Positions 1 through 11,000 of a stretch of DNA of 64,000 nt are shown in pieces. The stretch comes from Saccharum officinarum (lineage: Eukaryota > Streptophyta > Magnoliopsida > Poales > Poaceae), in NCBI GenBank assembly GCA_020631735.1, contig CM036159.1, forward strand, positions 96,272,656 through 96,336,655, read 5' to 3'. The translations under genes and the position numbers were made by a program. Under the pieces are notes generated by a model. The model made no database searches. It was not told where the DNA came from and was given only the letters and a program-made list of their open reading frames with translations. The number at the start of each line of letters is the position of its first letter. Within the stretch, counting starts at the first letter, position 1.

Positions 1-2325
1 ACGCAGTGTCAGCGAGAGAGAGAGAGAGAGAGCCGGCGCGCGCGCGAGGCAGGCCGCGCTGCTGGGCCGCGTCGCTGGGCCGAGCGCGAGCGCGAGCGCG
101 GGCGCGCGCGAGCGGGCCGCTTGGCTGGGCCGGACCGGAGGGAAGAGGAGATCGGCCCGGTTCGGATTTTCGTTTTTGTTTTCTTTTTCAAATAAATGAA
201 TAGTGTTGCTATTTGTTTATTTCATTAAAAATTGTGTAGAGTTCCAAAATTCATGAAAATTTTTGTGTAAGCTTCTCAATGTATAAACTATCTAGGAAAA
301 ATGTTAAATCATGAATTTGAATACTTTGAGCAGTAGAATTAATTAGTTTCATTAAAGATTAAATGCAACTTCCAGTAATTTTAATAATTAATTTATTTAT
401 CCAAAAATTATGAAATTTATTATAACACTGTTGTAATTCATTCTTAACCCATAGAAAAAGTTTGAGCTTGATTAGGTAAAATTTGATCAACTCCTAATTA
501 TGCCCTAATTAGTTAAATAGAAAATAAATGTTAATTTGAGAACTTTAAGTGTTGTGTGCCTTTTGATTGAGTGATGTCCTTAGGTCACTACCCTTTGGTG
601 ATCTCTGGCACCTTAATTTCATGATTGAGCTCGTTAGTAACTTGTTAGGTTAAAAGCTGGTATCGCTAGAAATCGTCGCTTCTAGTTAGTAGGTTTTCTG
701 TTTACGACCGTACCGTAGAAGTTAGTTGTACTCAAGTCGTAACTCGTAGCATGTTATCATCAAGCATCATGTTTATCATCGAGCATCATGTTAAAGCATG
801 TTATGTATTCGTGTAGTCTCCGCTTTCGAAGAAGCCGAAGTCGTCGATCAAGCTTCCGGAGAAGAGCGATCGTCGGTGGGTTTCGGACCTGGCAGTGGAG
901 TCCTCGAGTCTGAGTCGGTCGTCGTGTGCGAACAAGGCAAGCCCCGGTGCATTTAAACCCTACCTTGAATTTTACAAATGTTTTATTATTTATAATATGG
1001 TTTATTGCATTAAGTAATTAGGAGTTGAGTGATAACCCAATTGCTGCATTATCATCCTTGATTATTGTGATATCAACCTTGATACCTGTTTTTACGGAAA
1101 ATGCGTAGTATGCTTCGCTATGCTTAGAAGTTAAGCTTTTAAATGCAATGTTTACATAGCCATGACGGCATATCGAATGAATATTGAAATATGAGAATGA
1201 ACTTGAAAGATCGGGCGGGTGGTTTGGCCACTGCTAACATGCATTGGGAAAGGAGTCTCAATGTATTGTTTCCGCCTTGTCAGTTAAGGCCCGTTCGTTG
1301 TAAGCCTGTTGTGTTCGAGACTTTGCAACTAACCTCATGCCTTGGGTAAGCCCAAAATGTTGGTGATTCCATTACGAGAACGTCTAACCTCGCACTGGGA
1401 GTGGAGAGATGGCGAGAGTAGCGTGTACCCTCGGGGCTAGAATTTGGTCGGGTTCGAGGAGTACTGTGCTCTCGGGTGGCGATGGACACGTTCTGGTTTT
1501 GGGAGATCTAAATGAGGGTTGATATATGCAAGATTCAGTTCTACATATGTCGTGATGTTAGAGATCCCCAGCTGGGTATAATCGGTTCGAATCGTCGTTG
1601 CTCCTCGGTTATGGAGACTCGATCGCCTGACTTGCATCGTAGTTAAGAACTGAAATTGAAAGAAAGAATGAGAAAGGTTTTTATGATAATTACTTTGATC
1701 TAGATTAGGATCACCTAGAATTGGTTAATGAACCATCAATGGTAAAAGTAAAATATTGAAGATAAGGACTTACCTTAGTAAGCTTTTCTGCAAAAGAAAA
1801 TTTGATTCTTGATTACCCGTACCTTGATTCCCTAAAGCTAGCATGCCCTTGGAGTCTTTGTCTTAGTCGGGTAAGTCTTGTTGAGTACTCTCGTACTCAG
1901 GGTTTGTTAACCCCTTGTTGCAGGTGCGGTTCATGAACAAGTCTGCTTCGAGCCTTGTTGCATGACCGTCGTGGTTGAAGACAGTGACGACGAGTAGATT
2001 GTGTGGCCTTTGGGCAAGGCATCTCGCTTGTGTGATGTAATAAAGTTACTACCGATACTTCTCTACTAATGGTTTGTAATAATGTTACATAAGGTTTGAA
2101 GTTTGAAAAACTGGTTTGTAATCTATGTTATTGTAAGACTTCCGCTACTTTACTCTGTTGAATATTTTGAATAAACTGTTGTAATATTGCAATACTCCTG
2201 TGATTGGATCCTGTTCGGAGGAAAGCAGGCCTTTTAAGTTATGGTGAACATAAGTACGACTGTCAGAGGTCATTATGACAATGAAGTGTACTTGTGGGCC
2301 ATCGTAATTAGGAGGTTCTGTGACA
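1..2325 (+). repeat. 5' LTR of the Tekay element, 3' part only
   Basis: Matches 9815-12136 almost base for base and ends in TGTGACA just before the primer binding site. Roughly the first 1.77 kb of the LTR, including the TATA region seen at 9237 in the other copy, lies outside the window. A GTAAGT at 1871-1876 is a possible splice donor. Confidence 0.93.
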
Positions 2326-2708
2326 GCTGGTACCAGAGCATAATCACTCGGGTTATTGTAGTATTACCTTGTAAAACTTCAAAATGATTTGGGTCAACAA
2401 ACTTAATATTGATATTTTGGTCCAAATTGCTTTTGCTTATCTTAATCTATTCTATAGTTTCCTTAGCTCATATTTGAAAGCTTCGTAGTGAAGTATCATG
2501 TATAGTGCCCTATGTTATAAAGATTGCTTGTGTTACTTAAATCTTTCTGTTAGATCGTAAGTACGATGCATGCATCATGTTTAATTAACCTGCTTAAGTT
2601 ACCTTCCCTTTTAAAGTGGTTTGGGTTAAGTAAGGTTCAATCCTATTCATGCTAACCTTCAGATCCCTCCTATCTGTTCTTATCGTCCTAATTCTGTCTT
2701 GCTTTAGG
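2326..2708 (+). promoter_or_regulatory. Tekay leader with a probable 3' splice site before the first ORF
   Basis: Untranslated leader. Its last 60 bases hold a branch-point-like GCTAAC (2650-2655), a long pyrimidine-rich run and TGCTTTAG ending at 2707, directly followed by GATGGC. This has the composition of a plant 3' splice site and would place the ATG at 2709 at the very start of an exon. A possible donor is GTAAGT at 1871 in the LTR. Splicing is inferred, not shown. Confidence 0.5.
2328..2340 (+). other. Primer binding site (initiator tRNA-Met type) of the Tekay element
   Basis: TGGTACCAGAGCA lies two bases after the LTR end. It differs by one base from the usual TGGTATCAGAGC primer site complementary to the 3' end of plant initiator tRNA-Met. 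Confidence 0.85.
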
Positions 2709-3224
2709 ATGGCACGTGTGAAGACGACTCCTCGCAAGAAAACGGGTCCGCAAGGAGTGCCGCGTCATCAGTTGGCCGCCAGAGTTGATGGAGCAAGCAG
2801 TAGCCGTAATCCGAACCCGGATTCGGAATCAGAGGTTGCAAGGCTTACATCAGAAGTGGAGCGACTGAAGCGCAACATGCGTTTTTGGAAACAGTTCCAG
2901 AAGGAGTCTTTGGAAAAGGAGACAGAAGCCAGGGCTCGTGTTCGTGAGTTGGAGCTTTATGTGACACACCTGGAGCAGTACAACACAGTTCTGCATGAGG
3001 AAGTGCATAGGCTAAATGATCTGATGAATCCCAATCATCAGCCCCAGGCAGTGGAAGATGATGTTGGTGCCGTGGTTGTTCCTGATGGAGAGGACAATGA
3101 AGAAGATCCAGAAGAAGATGAACCCGTGATGGAAAGTGGGGATGATGCAAGTCATGTCACTGGTGCAAGTGCTCCAGAGAATGAGGAGGAAGTGATCGTG
3201 ATCAGCGATGATGATGAGGAGTGA
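2709..3224 (+). CDS. Pre-gag ORF: histone-H3-tail-like N-terminus, coiled coil, acidic tail with SUMO-interaction-like motif
   Basis: The reading frame opens at an ATG at 2649, but I prefer 2709. That ATG has a good context (A at -3, G at +4) and follows a splice-acceptor-like TTTAG, while the 20 residues upstream are just the translated pyrimidine tract. From 2709 the product is 171 residues. After Met removal it begins ARVKTTPRKKTG, then PQGV, then PRHQLA. Against histone H3 ([18 protein letters not shown]) 13 of about 21 positions agree, including R2, K4, R8 and K9. Next come a heptad-rich coiled coil (about nt 2835-3030), an acidic segment, and a C-terminal VIVI-SDDDEE that fits a SUMO-interacting motif. 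No gag or enzyme motif is present. It is not a standard retroelement protein, and its function is unknown. The ORF is intact and is followed by AATAAA at 3379. Confidence 0.8.
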   Translation: MARVKTTPRKKTGPQGVPRHQLAARVDGASSSRNPNPDSESEVARLTSEVERLKRNMRFWKQFQKESLEKETEARARVRELELYVTHLEQYNTVLHEEVHRLNDLMNPNHQPQAVEDDVGAVVVPDGEDNEEDPEEDEPVMESGDDASHVTGASAPENEEEVIVISDDDEE

Positions 3225-3399
3225 AGGGTCGACATGGATGGTTGTGTAATATAGTAGTCTTTCCTGCTTTCTAAGAACCTTAGTGGGTAGTTTCTTGCTT
3301 GTGAGCAAGTTTGTAATGAAATAATGTAAGATAAGTTTGTGTTTGTATACAAGTTCTGTCCTAACTGCTTTTTAATTCAATAAAGCAATGTAAATAAAC

Positions 3400-5739
3400 A
3401 TGGTTTGTGTACAACAGATGGACGGTACTGGAACTTCCCAGGAAGGGGACCATAATCCGAATCCCCCACCGTTTCCACCTACCTTGGCAGAAGCTATTGC
3501 CGCACTGGTTAATGCTACTACCCTGTTGGCTCAGAATCAGAATCAGAATGGGAATCAGGGTCGTCGAGGCCGTAACAATGGAGGGGAAACCACTTATGTG
3601 GATTTCACCGATACCCGTCCACCAGTGTTCTCAAAGGCAGATGAGCCGCTAGAGGCGGATGACTGGCTCCGTACCATGGAGCAGAAGTTTGAACTTTTAC
3701 AGTGCACAGAGCACCAGAAGCCTGTGTTTGCAGCACAACAACTCAGAGGTGCCGCAGGGGCGTGGTGGGCGAATCTAGTCGCCGCACAGCCTGCTGGCCA
3801 CCGTGTCACTTGGCAGGAGTTTCGTGAAGCCTTTAGAGCACATTATATCCCAGATGGTGTCATGGCCATGAAGCTAGAGGAGTTTCTCTCACTGAAGCAA
3901 GGAAACCAGACAGTTCTACAATATGTGGGCAAATTCAATCATCTGTCCCAGTATGCAGCTGAATATGTGAATACCGATGCAAAGAAGAAGAGTTGTTTCA
4001 TGAGAGGTTTGAGTACCAGAATCCAGGAAGCATTAGTCACCTGCTATAATGCTACTTACCATGAGATAGTCAATGTGGCTATTGCGTCAGAAGAGAAGTC
4101 CCGACTGCACAAGGAGTCGAAGAAAAAGAAGCCAGTGTTTTCAAGTCCGTCTGGCGGCATTAAGAAACGCCAGAAGTTTGTTTATCACCCTCAGAACCAT
4201 TTCCGCCCAACTTATCGTCCACCGCAGTACCAAGCTCAGCCGCAGACGTTTTTCCGTCCTGCCGCAATTCCGCAATATCCACAGCAGCCGAATGCCCCTG
4301 GTATTCGAAACCAGACTCCAGTAACCCATAACTTTCCCTGCTACAACTGTGGAAAGCCAGGCCACTTTTCCAAGGATTGCCCGTATCCAAGGCAGTACAA
4401 TCCTAATTATCCCAGAGCTCCCGTACCACAACAGCAACAACCTCAGAGTAAGAACAATAATCTGAATGTTCAGAAGGGTAAGGGTGAGAAGAGGAAGACC
4501 GGACGTGTATTCTACACTCAAGCAAGTGCAATCCCAGAGGGAGAACCTGTTATGATGGGTATGTTCCCTGTTGCTAATCATCCAGCAGTACTGTTATTTG
4601 ATTCAGGTGCATCGCATACATTCATAAATCGCACCTTTGTTGTTAAGCATGACATTCCAATTGTGGGAACACAAGAAGATTTCTTTATCCAGTCGCCCGG
4701 GGGACGACTGTGTACTAAGGAGATGGTACGTGACGTACCTATAGAGTTAGGTGGGCATATATTCCCTACCTCAATGATAATATTACAGAAACAGGATATA
4801 GATGTAATCCTGGGTATGAATTGGATGTACCAAAGAGGAGCCCTTATAGATGCACTGCACAGAACTATAAGGTTGAACCTGCCAGATAATAAATCTCATC
4901 TTCTTATCCAACTTCCTATCCCGAAGAGAACAGTTGAAAGTATATGTGCAACTTCAGTACATGAGATTTGTGATATACCGGTAGTCTGTGAATTTCCGGA
5001 TGTGTTTCCAGATGATCTACCAGGTCTGCCACCGGACAGAGATGTAGAGTTTGTGATTGAGTTAAAACCGGGTACTGCCCCAATATCCCGGAGAGCTTAC
5101 AGAATGCCACCCAATGAATTGGCAGAACTTAAGGATCAATTGCAAGAGTTACGTGACAAAGGTTTTATCAGACCCAGTTCCTCACCATGGGGATGTCCAG
5201 CTCTTTTTGTCAAGAAGAAGGATCAGACTTTAAGGATGTGTGTTGACTATCGACCGCTGAATGAAGTAACCATTAAGAATAAATATCCGTTGCCTCGCAT
5301 TGATCTACTCTTTGATCAGCTTGCGGGGGCAAAGGTATTTTCCAAGATTGATCTTCGATCAGGGTACCATCAAATCAAGATTCGACCTGAAGATATCCCA
5401 AAGACTGCATTCACCACCAGATATGGACTGTATGAGTACCTAGTTATGTCTTTTGGTCTCACTAATGCACCGGCACATTTCATGTATCTGATGAATTCAG
5501 TTTTCATGCCGGAACTTGACAAGTTTGTGGTTGTTTTTATTGATGATATTCTAGTATACTCCAAAAGTGAAGAAGAGCATGTTGAGCATCTCAGAGTTGT
5601 TCTGACTCGTCTGAGAGATCACCAACTGTATGCCAAGTTCAGTAAATGTGAGTTTTGGTTAAAAGAAGTGCAATTCTTAGGACATGTGTTGTCAGCCGAA
5701 GGAGTAGCAGTAGATCCTGGCAAAGTGAAGATATTCTGA
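3400..5739 (+). CDS. Tekay gag-pol, first part: gag, CCHC knuckle, protease, reverse transcriptase
   Basis: 779 residues from an ATG with good context (AAACATGG). A second ATG at 3418 is an alternative start. The gag domain is about residues 75-230 (…[31 protein letters not shown]). A CCHC zinc knuckle follows with C314, C317, H322 and C327, then the aspartic protease DSGAS at 401-405. Reverse transcriptase spans about 560-765 with [12 protein letters not shown] and the catalytic FIDD at 713-716. The frame ends at 5739 inside the RT/RNase H connection, while the neighbouring frame (from about 5725) carries on with RNase H. One small indel therefore separates an otherwise complete polyprotein. 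In the family gag-pol is a single polyprotein, so this copy is probably not autonomous. Confidence 0.92.
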   Translation: MVCVQQMDGTGTSQEGDHNPNPPPFPPTLAEAIAALVNATTLLAQNQNQNGNQGRRGRNNGGETTYVDFTDTRPPVFSKADEPLEADDWLRTMEQKFELLQCTEHQKPVFAAQQLRGAAGAWWANLVAAQPAGHRVTWQEFREAFRAHYIPDGVMAMKLEEFLSLKQGNQTVLQYVGKFNHLSQYAAEYVNTDAKKKSCFMRGLSTRIQEALVTCYNATYHEIVNVAIASEEKSRLHKESKKKKPVFSSPSGGIKKRQKFVYHPQNHFRPTYRPPQYQAQPQTFFRPAAIPQYPQQPNAPGIRNQTPVTHNFPCYNCGKPGHFSKDCPYPRQYNPNYPRAPVPQQQQPQSKNNNLNVQKGKGEKRKTGRVFYTQASAIPEGEPVMMGMFPVANHPAVLLFDSGASHTFINRTFVVKHDIPIVGTQEDFFIQSPGGRLCTKEMVRDVPIELGGHIFPTSMIILQKQDIDVILGMNWMYQRGALIDALHRTIRLNLPDNKSHLLIQLPIPKRTVESICATSVHEICDIPVVCEFPDVFPDDLPGLPPDRDVEFVIELKPGTAPISRRAYRMPPNELAELKDQLQELRDKGFIRPSSSPWGCPALFVKKKDQTLRMCVDYRPLNEVTIKNKYPLPRIDLLFDQLAGAKVFSKIDLRSGYHQIKIRPEDIPKTAFTTRYGLYEYLVMSFGLTNAPAHFMYLMNSVFMPELDKFVVVFIDDILVYSKSEEEHVEHLRVVLTRLRDHQLYAKFSKCEFWLKEVQFLGHVLSAEGVAVDPGKVKIF

Positions 5740-7868
5740 ATTGGAAACCACCAATCTCAGTTCATGAAGTCCGAAGTTTTCTGGGAATGGCGGGTTATTA
5801 CCGTCGATTCATACCTGACTTTTCAAAGGTAGCCAAGCCAATCACAGAGTTGTTGAAGAATCAAACTAAGTTCATATGGTCTCCAGAATGTGAAAAAGCT
5901 TTTAGAATTTTAAAGAAGTCATTGACAACTGCTCCAGTTTTGGCACAACCAGATATAGAAAAGCCATTTGATGTTTACTGTGATGCCTCAGGTATTGGCC
6001 TTGGTTGCGTATTGATGCAAGAAGGCAGAGTCATTGCTTATGCCTCGAGACAGTTGAAGCGCCATGAAGAACATTATCCGACACATGATCTTGAACTAGC
6101 AGCTGTGGTTCATGCATTAAAAATCTGGCGTCATTACTTGTTAGGTAATACTTGCCACATGTATACAGATCACAAGAGCTTAAAGTATATCTTTACTCAG
6201 TCAGAATTGAATATGAGGCAAAGAAGGTGGCTTGAGTTAATAAAGGATTATGATTTAGAAGTACACTATCACCCTGGAAAAGCGAATGTAGTTGCTGATG
6301 CACTCAGTAGAAAGAATCATTGCAATTGTACGACTGTGAAGCCAATGGATTACAGTTTGTGTTATGAGTTGGAAAGGTTGAATATTGAAATAGTTCCACA
6401 AGGTCAGTTGACTAATGTCACAGTAGAATCAACAATCAAAGATCAGATTGTGTCTGCTCAGAGAAAGAATTCCGGAATAACTCACATCAAAGAAAAAGTT
6501 AGAACTGGTCAACCGACAGATTTCAGTATTGATGATGCAGATGTATTGTGGTTTAAGAACCGGCTAGTGGTCCCAAAGGTTCCAGAGTTACGTCGACTCA
6601 TTCTTGATGAAGCACATAGGACAAGGTTTTCTATTCATCCAGGGAGTAATAAGATGTATCAAGATTTGAAACAACAATTCTGGTGGACCAAAATGAAAAT
6701 TGAGATCGCCAAATATGTTGCCAGATGTGACACTTGTTGTAAAGTGAAGGCAGTACACCTGAAGTCGGCAGGAATGTTACAACCCTTGCCCATTCCATCC
6801 TGGAAGTGGGAAGATATCAGTATGGATTTCATTACTGGGTTACCTAAGACCTCAAGAGGCTTTGATTCAATTTGGGTCATTGTGGACCGACTGACAAAGT
6901 CATCTCATTTTATTCCAGTTAAGGTGGACTATTCTGCTATAACTTATGCAAGAATTTATATTGCACGAATCCTGAGCCTTCATGGGGTACCAAAGACCAT
7001 TGTATCAGATAGAGGTACGCAGTTTGTTAACAAATTTTGGAGACACCTACATGAGTCCCTAGGTACAGAACTTTTGCACAGTACCGCTTATCATCCACAG
7101 ACAAGTGGTCAGACTGAAAGGGTCAATCAAATTCTAGAAGATATGTTAAGGTCATGTGCACTTAATTATTCAGACACTTGGGATGAGTGGTTACCGTTAG
7201 CAGAATTCTCTTACAATAATAGTTATCAAGAGAGTATCAAAATGGCACCGTTTGAGGCATTGTATGGCCGCAGGTGCAGAACTCCATTGAATTGGTCAGA
7301 ACCGGGAGAAAGATGGTTTTTCGGTGTTGATCTTGTGAAACAAACAGAAGAAAAAGTTCGACAGATCCAGAATAATTTAAAAGTTGCTCAGTCCAGACAA
7401 AAGAGTTATGCTGATAAAAGGCGTAGACCTTTGGTATTCCGAGTAGGGGATTATGTTTATCTAAAAGTATCACCCATGAAAGGAGTTAGCAGATTTGGAG
7501 TCAGAGGCAAACTCGCACCACGTTATATTGGTCCTTTTCAAATCATTCAACAATGTGGAAAGGTGGCATATAAGTTAAAGTTGCCTGAACAACTGTCAGC
7601 AGTGCACAATGTATTTCATGTATCACAAATGAAGAAGTGTCTACAAGTACATGATCAAGTGGTTGATGTTGAGGGAGTTGAACTTGAACCGGATTTGACA
7701 TATTCTGAATATCCTGTCCGAGTTTTGGATCAAAAAGATCGTGTTACCCGCAGTAGAACAACAAAATGGTACAGAATACAGTGGAATCAACATTCAGAAG
7801 AGGAAGCCACCTGGGAATCGGAGGATTACCTGTTGAAGAATTTCCCGGAGTTCTTTGCTTCTATCTAG
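5725..7868 (+). CDS. Tekay pol, second part: RNase H, integrase, chromodomain (shifted frame)
   Basis: The frame is open from 5655, but homology begins about residue 25 (nt 5727). RNase H has D110, E147 and D172 (VYCDASG, LELAA, YTDHKSL) counted from 5655. The integrase zinc finger is H321, H328, C358, C361. The catalytic triad is D391, D452 and E488 ([25 protein letters not shown]), with 35 residues between the last two. A C-terminal chromodomain at about 686-733 keeps the tryptophan of RIQW and the ATWES motif. It has histidine where HP1 has its third cage aromatic, which is typical of plant group II chromodomains. It ends 173 bp before the 3' LTR. Chromodomains of this clade are thought to guide integration to heterochromatin. 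The break with the upstream frame is described under the first part. Confidence 0.92.
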
Positions 7869-8028
7869 GTTGCAATTTCCTCTTTAAACTGTAACCTATC
7901 CTTTTAAAATCGTTGTAATGCAGAAAACCCCTACCTGTTTTGTAGACAAGTCTTGGACGTGTTTGCTTGACACGTTTCCTTTTCTATTACTTAACTCAAG
8001 GCTTTAAATCTCGGGACGAGATTTCTTT

Positions 8029-8040
8029 AAGGGGGAAGGG
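8029..8040 (+). other. Polypurine tract of the Tekay element
   Basis: AAGGGGGAAGGG, one base before the LTR start TGTAACACC at 8042. This is the usual site of plus-strand priming. Confidence 0.88.
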
Positions 8041-8041
8041 C

Positions 8042-11000
8042 TGTAACACCCCGGGTGTTATAGTGCTAATTAATCTGCCATGTCATCATAATGCATTGCA
8101 AAGCATCTCTGTTAGGTTAACATTGTTATGCATCAACTAAAACAAGTTTACTTATCTAGGTTGAATGTGTTTCTCAGTGGTGTGCTCCGAACCCGAAAAC
8201 CCTAATTTCGAATGCCACCGCAAATACTTAGTCCATGCCCTGCGTAATTTGAGGTGTGCGACTGTGTTGCACACTAGTGTCAAGTGTAGGGTATGAGCTC
8301 AAGTACAACATCTAAAATGAAGCTCCAAATTTGAGTTTGAATTGGAGTCCCAAAACTTGTCACGAGTTTTCCGATTCAAATTTAAATTCAAATCTGGGGA
8401 GAAATGTAAAAGAATTTTAAAGCTAATTGGTCAACCAAGAGTGGCATTTGGTCAACCATGTCATGTTGGTCCAAATGATGCCCTTGGGTGAGGTTTTGAT
8501 CACTAAGTAATCACCAATCAAAGTAGCAACAAATTTCAATTTAAAATTCCTCCGAAAACCCTAAATTTCAAAACCCTGTTTTACCCCTTTTGAAATAATT
8601 CAAAATCTAAGCAAAATTTGGGAAAAAGTTCAAAACCAAGTTTGTAGAACTTTTCAAGGGCTACAACTTTGGTGTTTTGAGTTTTCAAAGTTTTAGTGTA
8701 AAATGTGGAGCAATTTTGAAAATAAACAAATTTCAAATTTAATTCATTTTTGTCCCCAAACTAAGATTTCAAAATGGAGGCAGAATTTGAAAAAGTTTTG
8801 AACAGCAAAGTTGTAGGTCTGGTCAAGATATACAACTTTGGTGTTTGGAGATTTTGAAGTTTCAATGTAAAATCAAAAGTAATTTCTAAATTACCAAATC
8901 TGAAAAATGTGTCCCCTTTTGAATTTAAACTCAAATTTCAAAATCCAGTTAGAATTTGAAAAAGTGTTCAATACAAAACTTGTAGAGCTTGAAATTCTGA
9001 AGATTTCATAGATTGGAAGTTTTTCAAGTTGTTACATGAATTTGAGAGTAATTTGAAAAACCAGTTTGAATTTCAAAAGTTGGGGGGACAGCTACAGTGC
9101 CGCGACCAATCGCCGCCGGGCACCGCGCGGCATGGGCGCCGGCGAGCCGCCGGGCGACGTCCAGGAGCTTCTCGCGCGCGCCAGGATCGCCAGCGCGATA
9201 GCACTGCAGTGCTGCTCTGTAGACGCGATTTCCTTCTATATATACCGGGGTTCACAGTGGCGTTCACCGTTTTCGCCACCACCGCCGCCGCAGCTCCGTC
9301 GCTCGCCGCTGCCGCCGTCGAGTCACCACTAGCCACGCAAATCGCACCAGCAAGTTCGCCTCGCCCTCGCGCACCTCATGGTCCAACGGGTTTAGCTGTT
9401 TTCTCGCCCGAACCACCGCACCACCGCTTCCCGTACCCAACTCCGGTCGGAGCACCGCCACCACCGCCCCCACGTGGCCAGGCCACTCCAGCTCGTCGCC
9501 GTCGTCACCAAGAGCACCACCATAACCGCTGTGAGCCCCTGAATGTTTTCCTCGCGTTAATTTAGCCGCTACTCCGTTGGGGACGCGTTTTCGCGGCTCA
9601 CCGTCGACCGTGGTCCGCCATCGTCGTCGGTAAGGGGTCGCCGGAGCTCGAGCTTAGCTGTAGAAGGGCGTAGTGGAGTCGTAGAGTGGTGTAGATCGTT
9701 TTGGTCATGGTGGTTGAGTCGTTAGCGGTGTGATCACCGGTCGGCCGCCGTGCGGGCATGGCCGAGCGCGCGGGAGAGAACGAGAGAGCGGAGGTAGGTG
9801 ATGACAGGTGGGGACGCAGTGTCAGCAAGAGAAAGAGAGAGAGCCGGCGCGCGCGCGAGGCAGGCCGCGCTGCTGGGCCGCGTCGCTGGGCCGAGCGCGA
9901 GCGCGAGCGCGGGCGCTTGCGAGCGGGCCGCTTGGCTGGGCCGGACCGGAGGGAAGAGGAGATCGGCCCGGTTCGGATTTTCGTTTTTGTTTTCTTTTTC
10001 AAATAAATGAATAGTGTTGCTATTTGTTTATTTCATTAAAAATTGTGTAGAGTTCCAAAATTCATGAAAATTTTTGTGTAAGCTTCTCAATGTATAAACT
10101 ATCTAGGAAAAATGTTAAATCATGAATTTGAATACTTTGAGCAGTAGAATTAATTAGTTTTATTAAAGATTAAATGCAACTTCCAGTAATTTTAATAATT
10201 AATTTATTTATCCAAAAATTATGAAATTTATTATAACACTGTTGTAATTCATTCTTAACCCATAGAAAAAGTTTGAACTTGATTAGGTAAAATTTGATCA
10301 ACTCCTAATTATGCCCTAATTAGTTAAATAGAAAATAAATGTTAATTTGAGAACTTTAAGTGTTGTGTGCCTTTTAATTGAGTGATGTCCTTAGGTCACT
10401 ACCCTTTTGTGATCTTTGGCACCTTAATTTCATGATTGAGCTCGTTAGTAACTTGTTAGGTTAAAAGCTGGTATCGCTGGAATCGTCGCTTCTAGTTAGT
10501 AGGTTTTCTGTTTGCGACCGTACCCTGGAAGTTAGTTGTACTCCAGTAGTAACTCGTAGCATGTTATCATCAAGCATCATGTTTATCATCGAACATCATG
10601 TTAAAGCATGTTATGTATTCGTGTAGTCTCCGCTTTCGAAGAAGCCGAAGTCGTCGATCAAGCTTCCGGAGAAGAGCGATCGTCGGTGGGTTTCGGACCT
10701 GACGGTGGAGTCCTCGAGTCTGAGTCGGTCGTCGTGTGCGAACAAGGCAAGCCCCGGTGCATTTAAACCCTACCTTGAATTTTACAAATGTTTTATTATT
10801 TATAATATGGCTTATTGCATTAAGTAATTAGGAGTTGAGTGATAACCTAATTGCTGCATTATCATCCTTGATTATTGTGATATCAACCTTGATACCTGTT
10901 TTTACTGAAAATGCGTAGTATGCTTCGCTATGCTTAGAAGTTAAGCTTTTAAATGAAATGTTTACATAGCCATGACGGCATATCGAATGAATATTGAAAT

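Noticed and set aside
2649..2708. Signal peptide or anchor on the pre-gag ORF
   Set aside because: The hydrophobic codons are the pyrimidine tract of a probable splice acceptor, and the next ATG has a better context.
9029..9565. 178-codon plus-strand frame in the Tekay LTR
   Set aside because: Lies over the LTR promoter, Pro/Arg-rich composition follows GC content, no domain.
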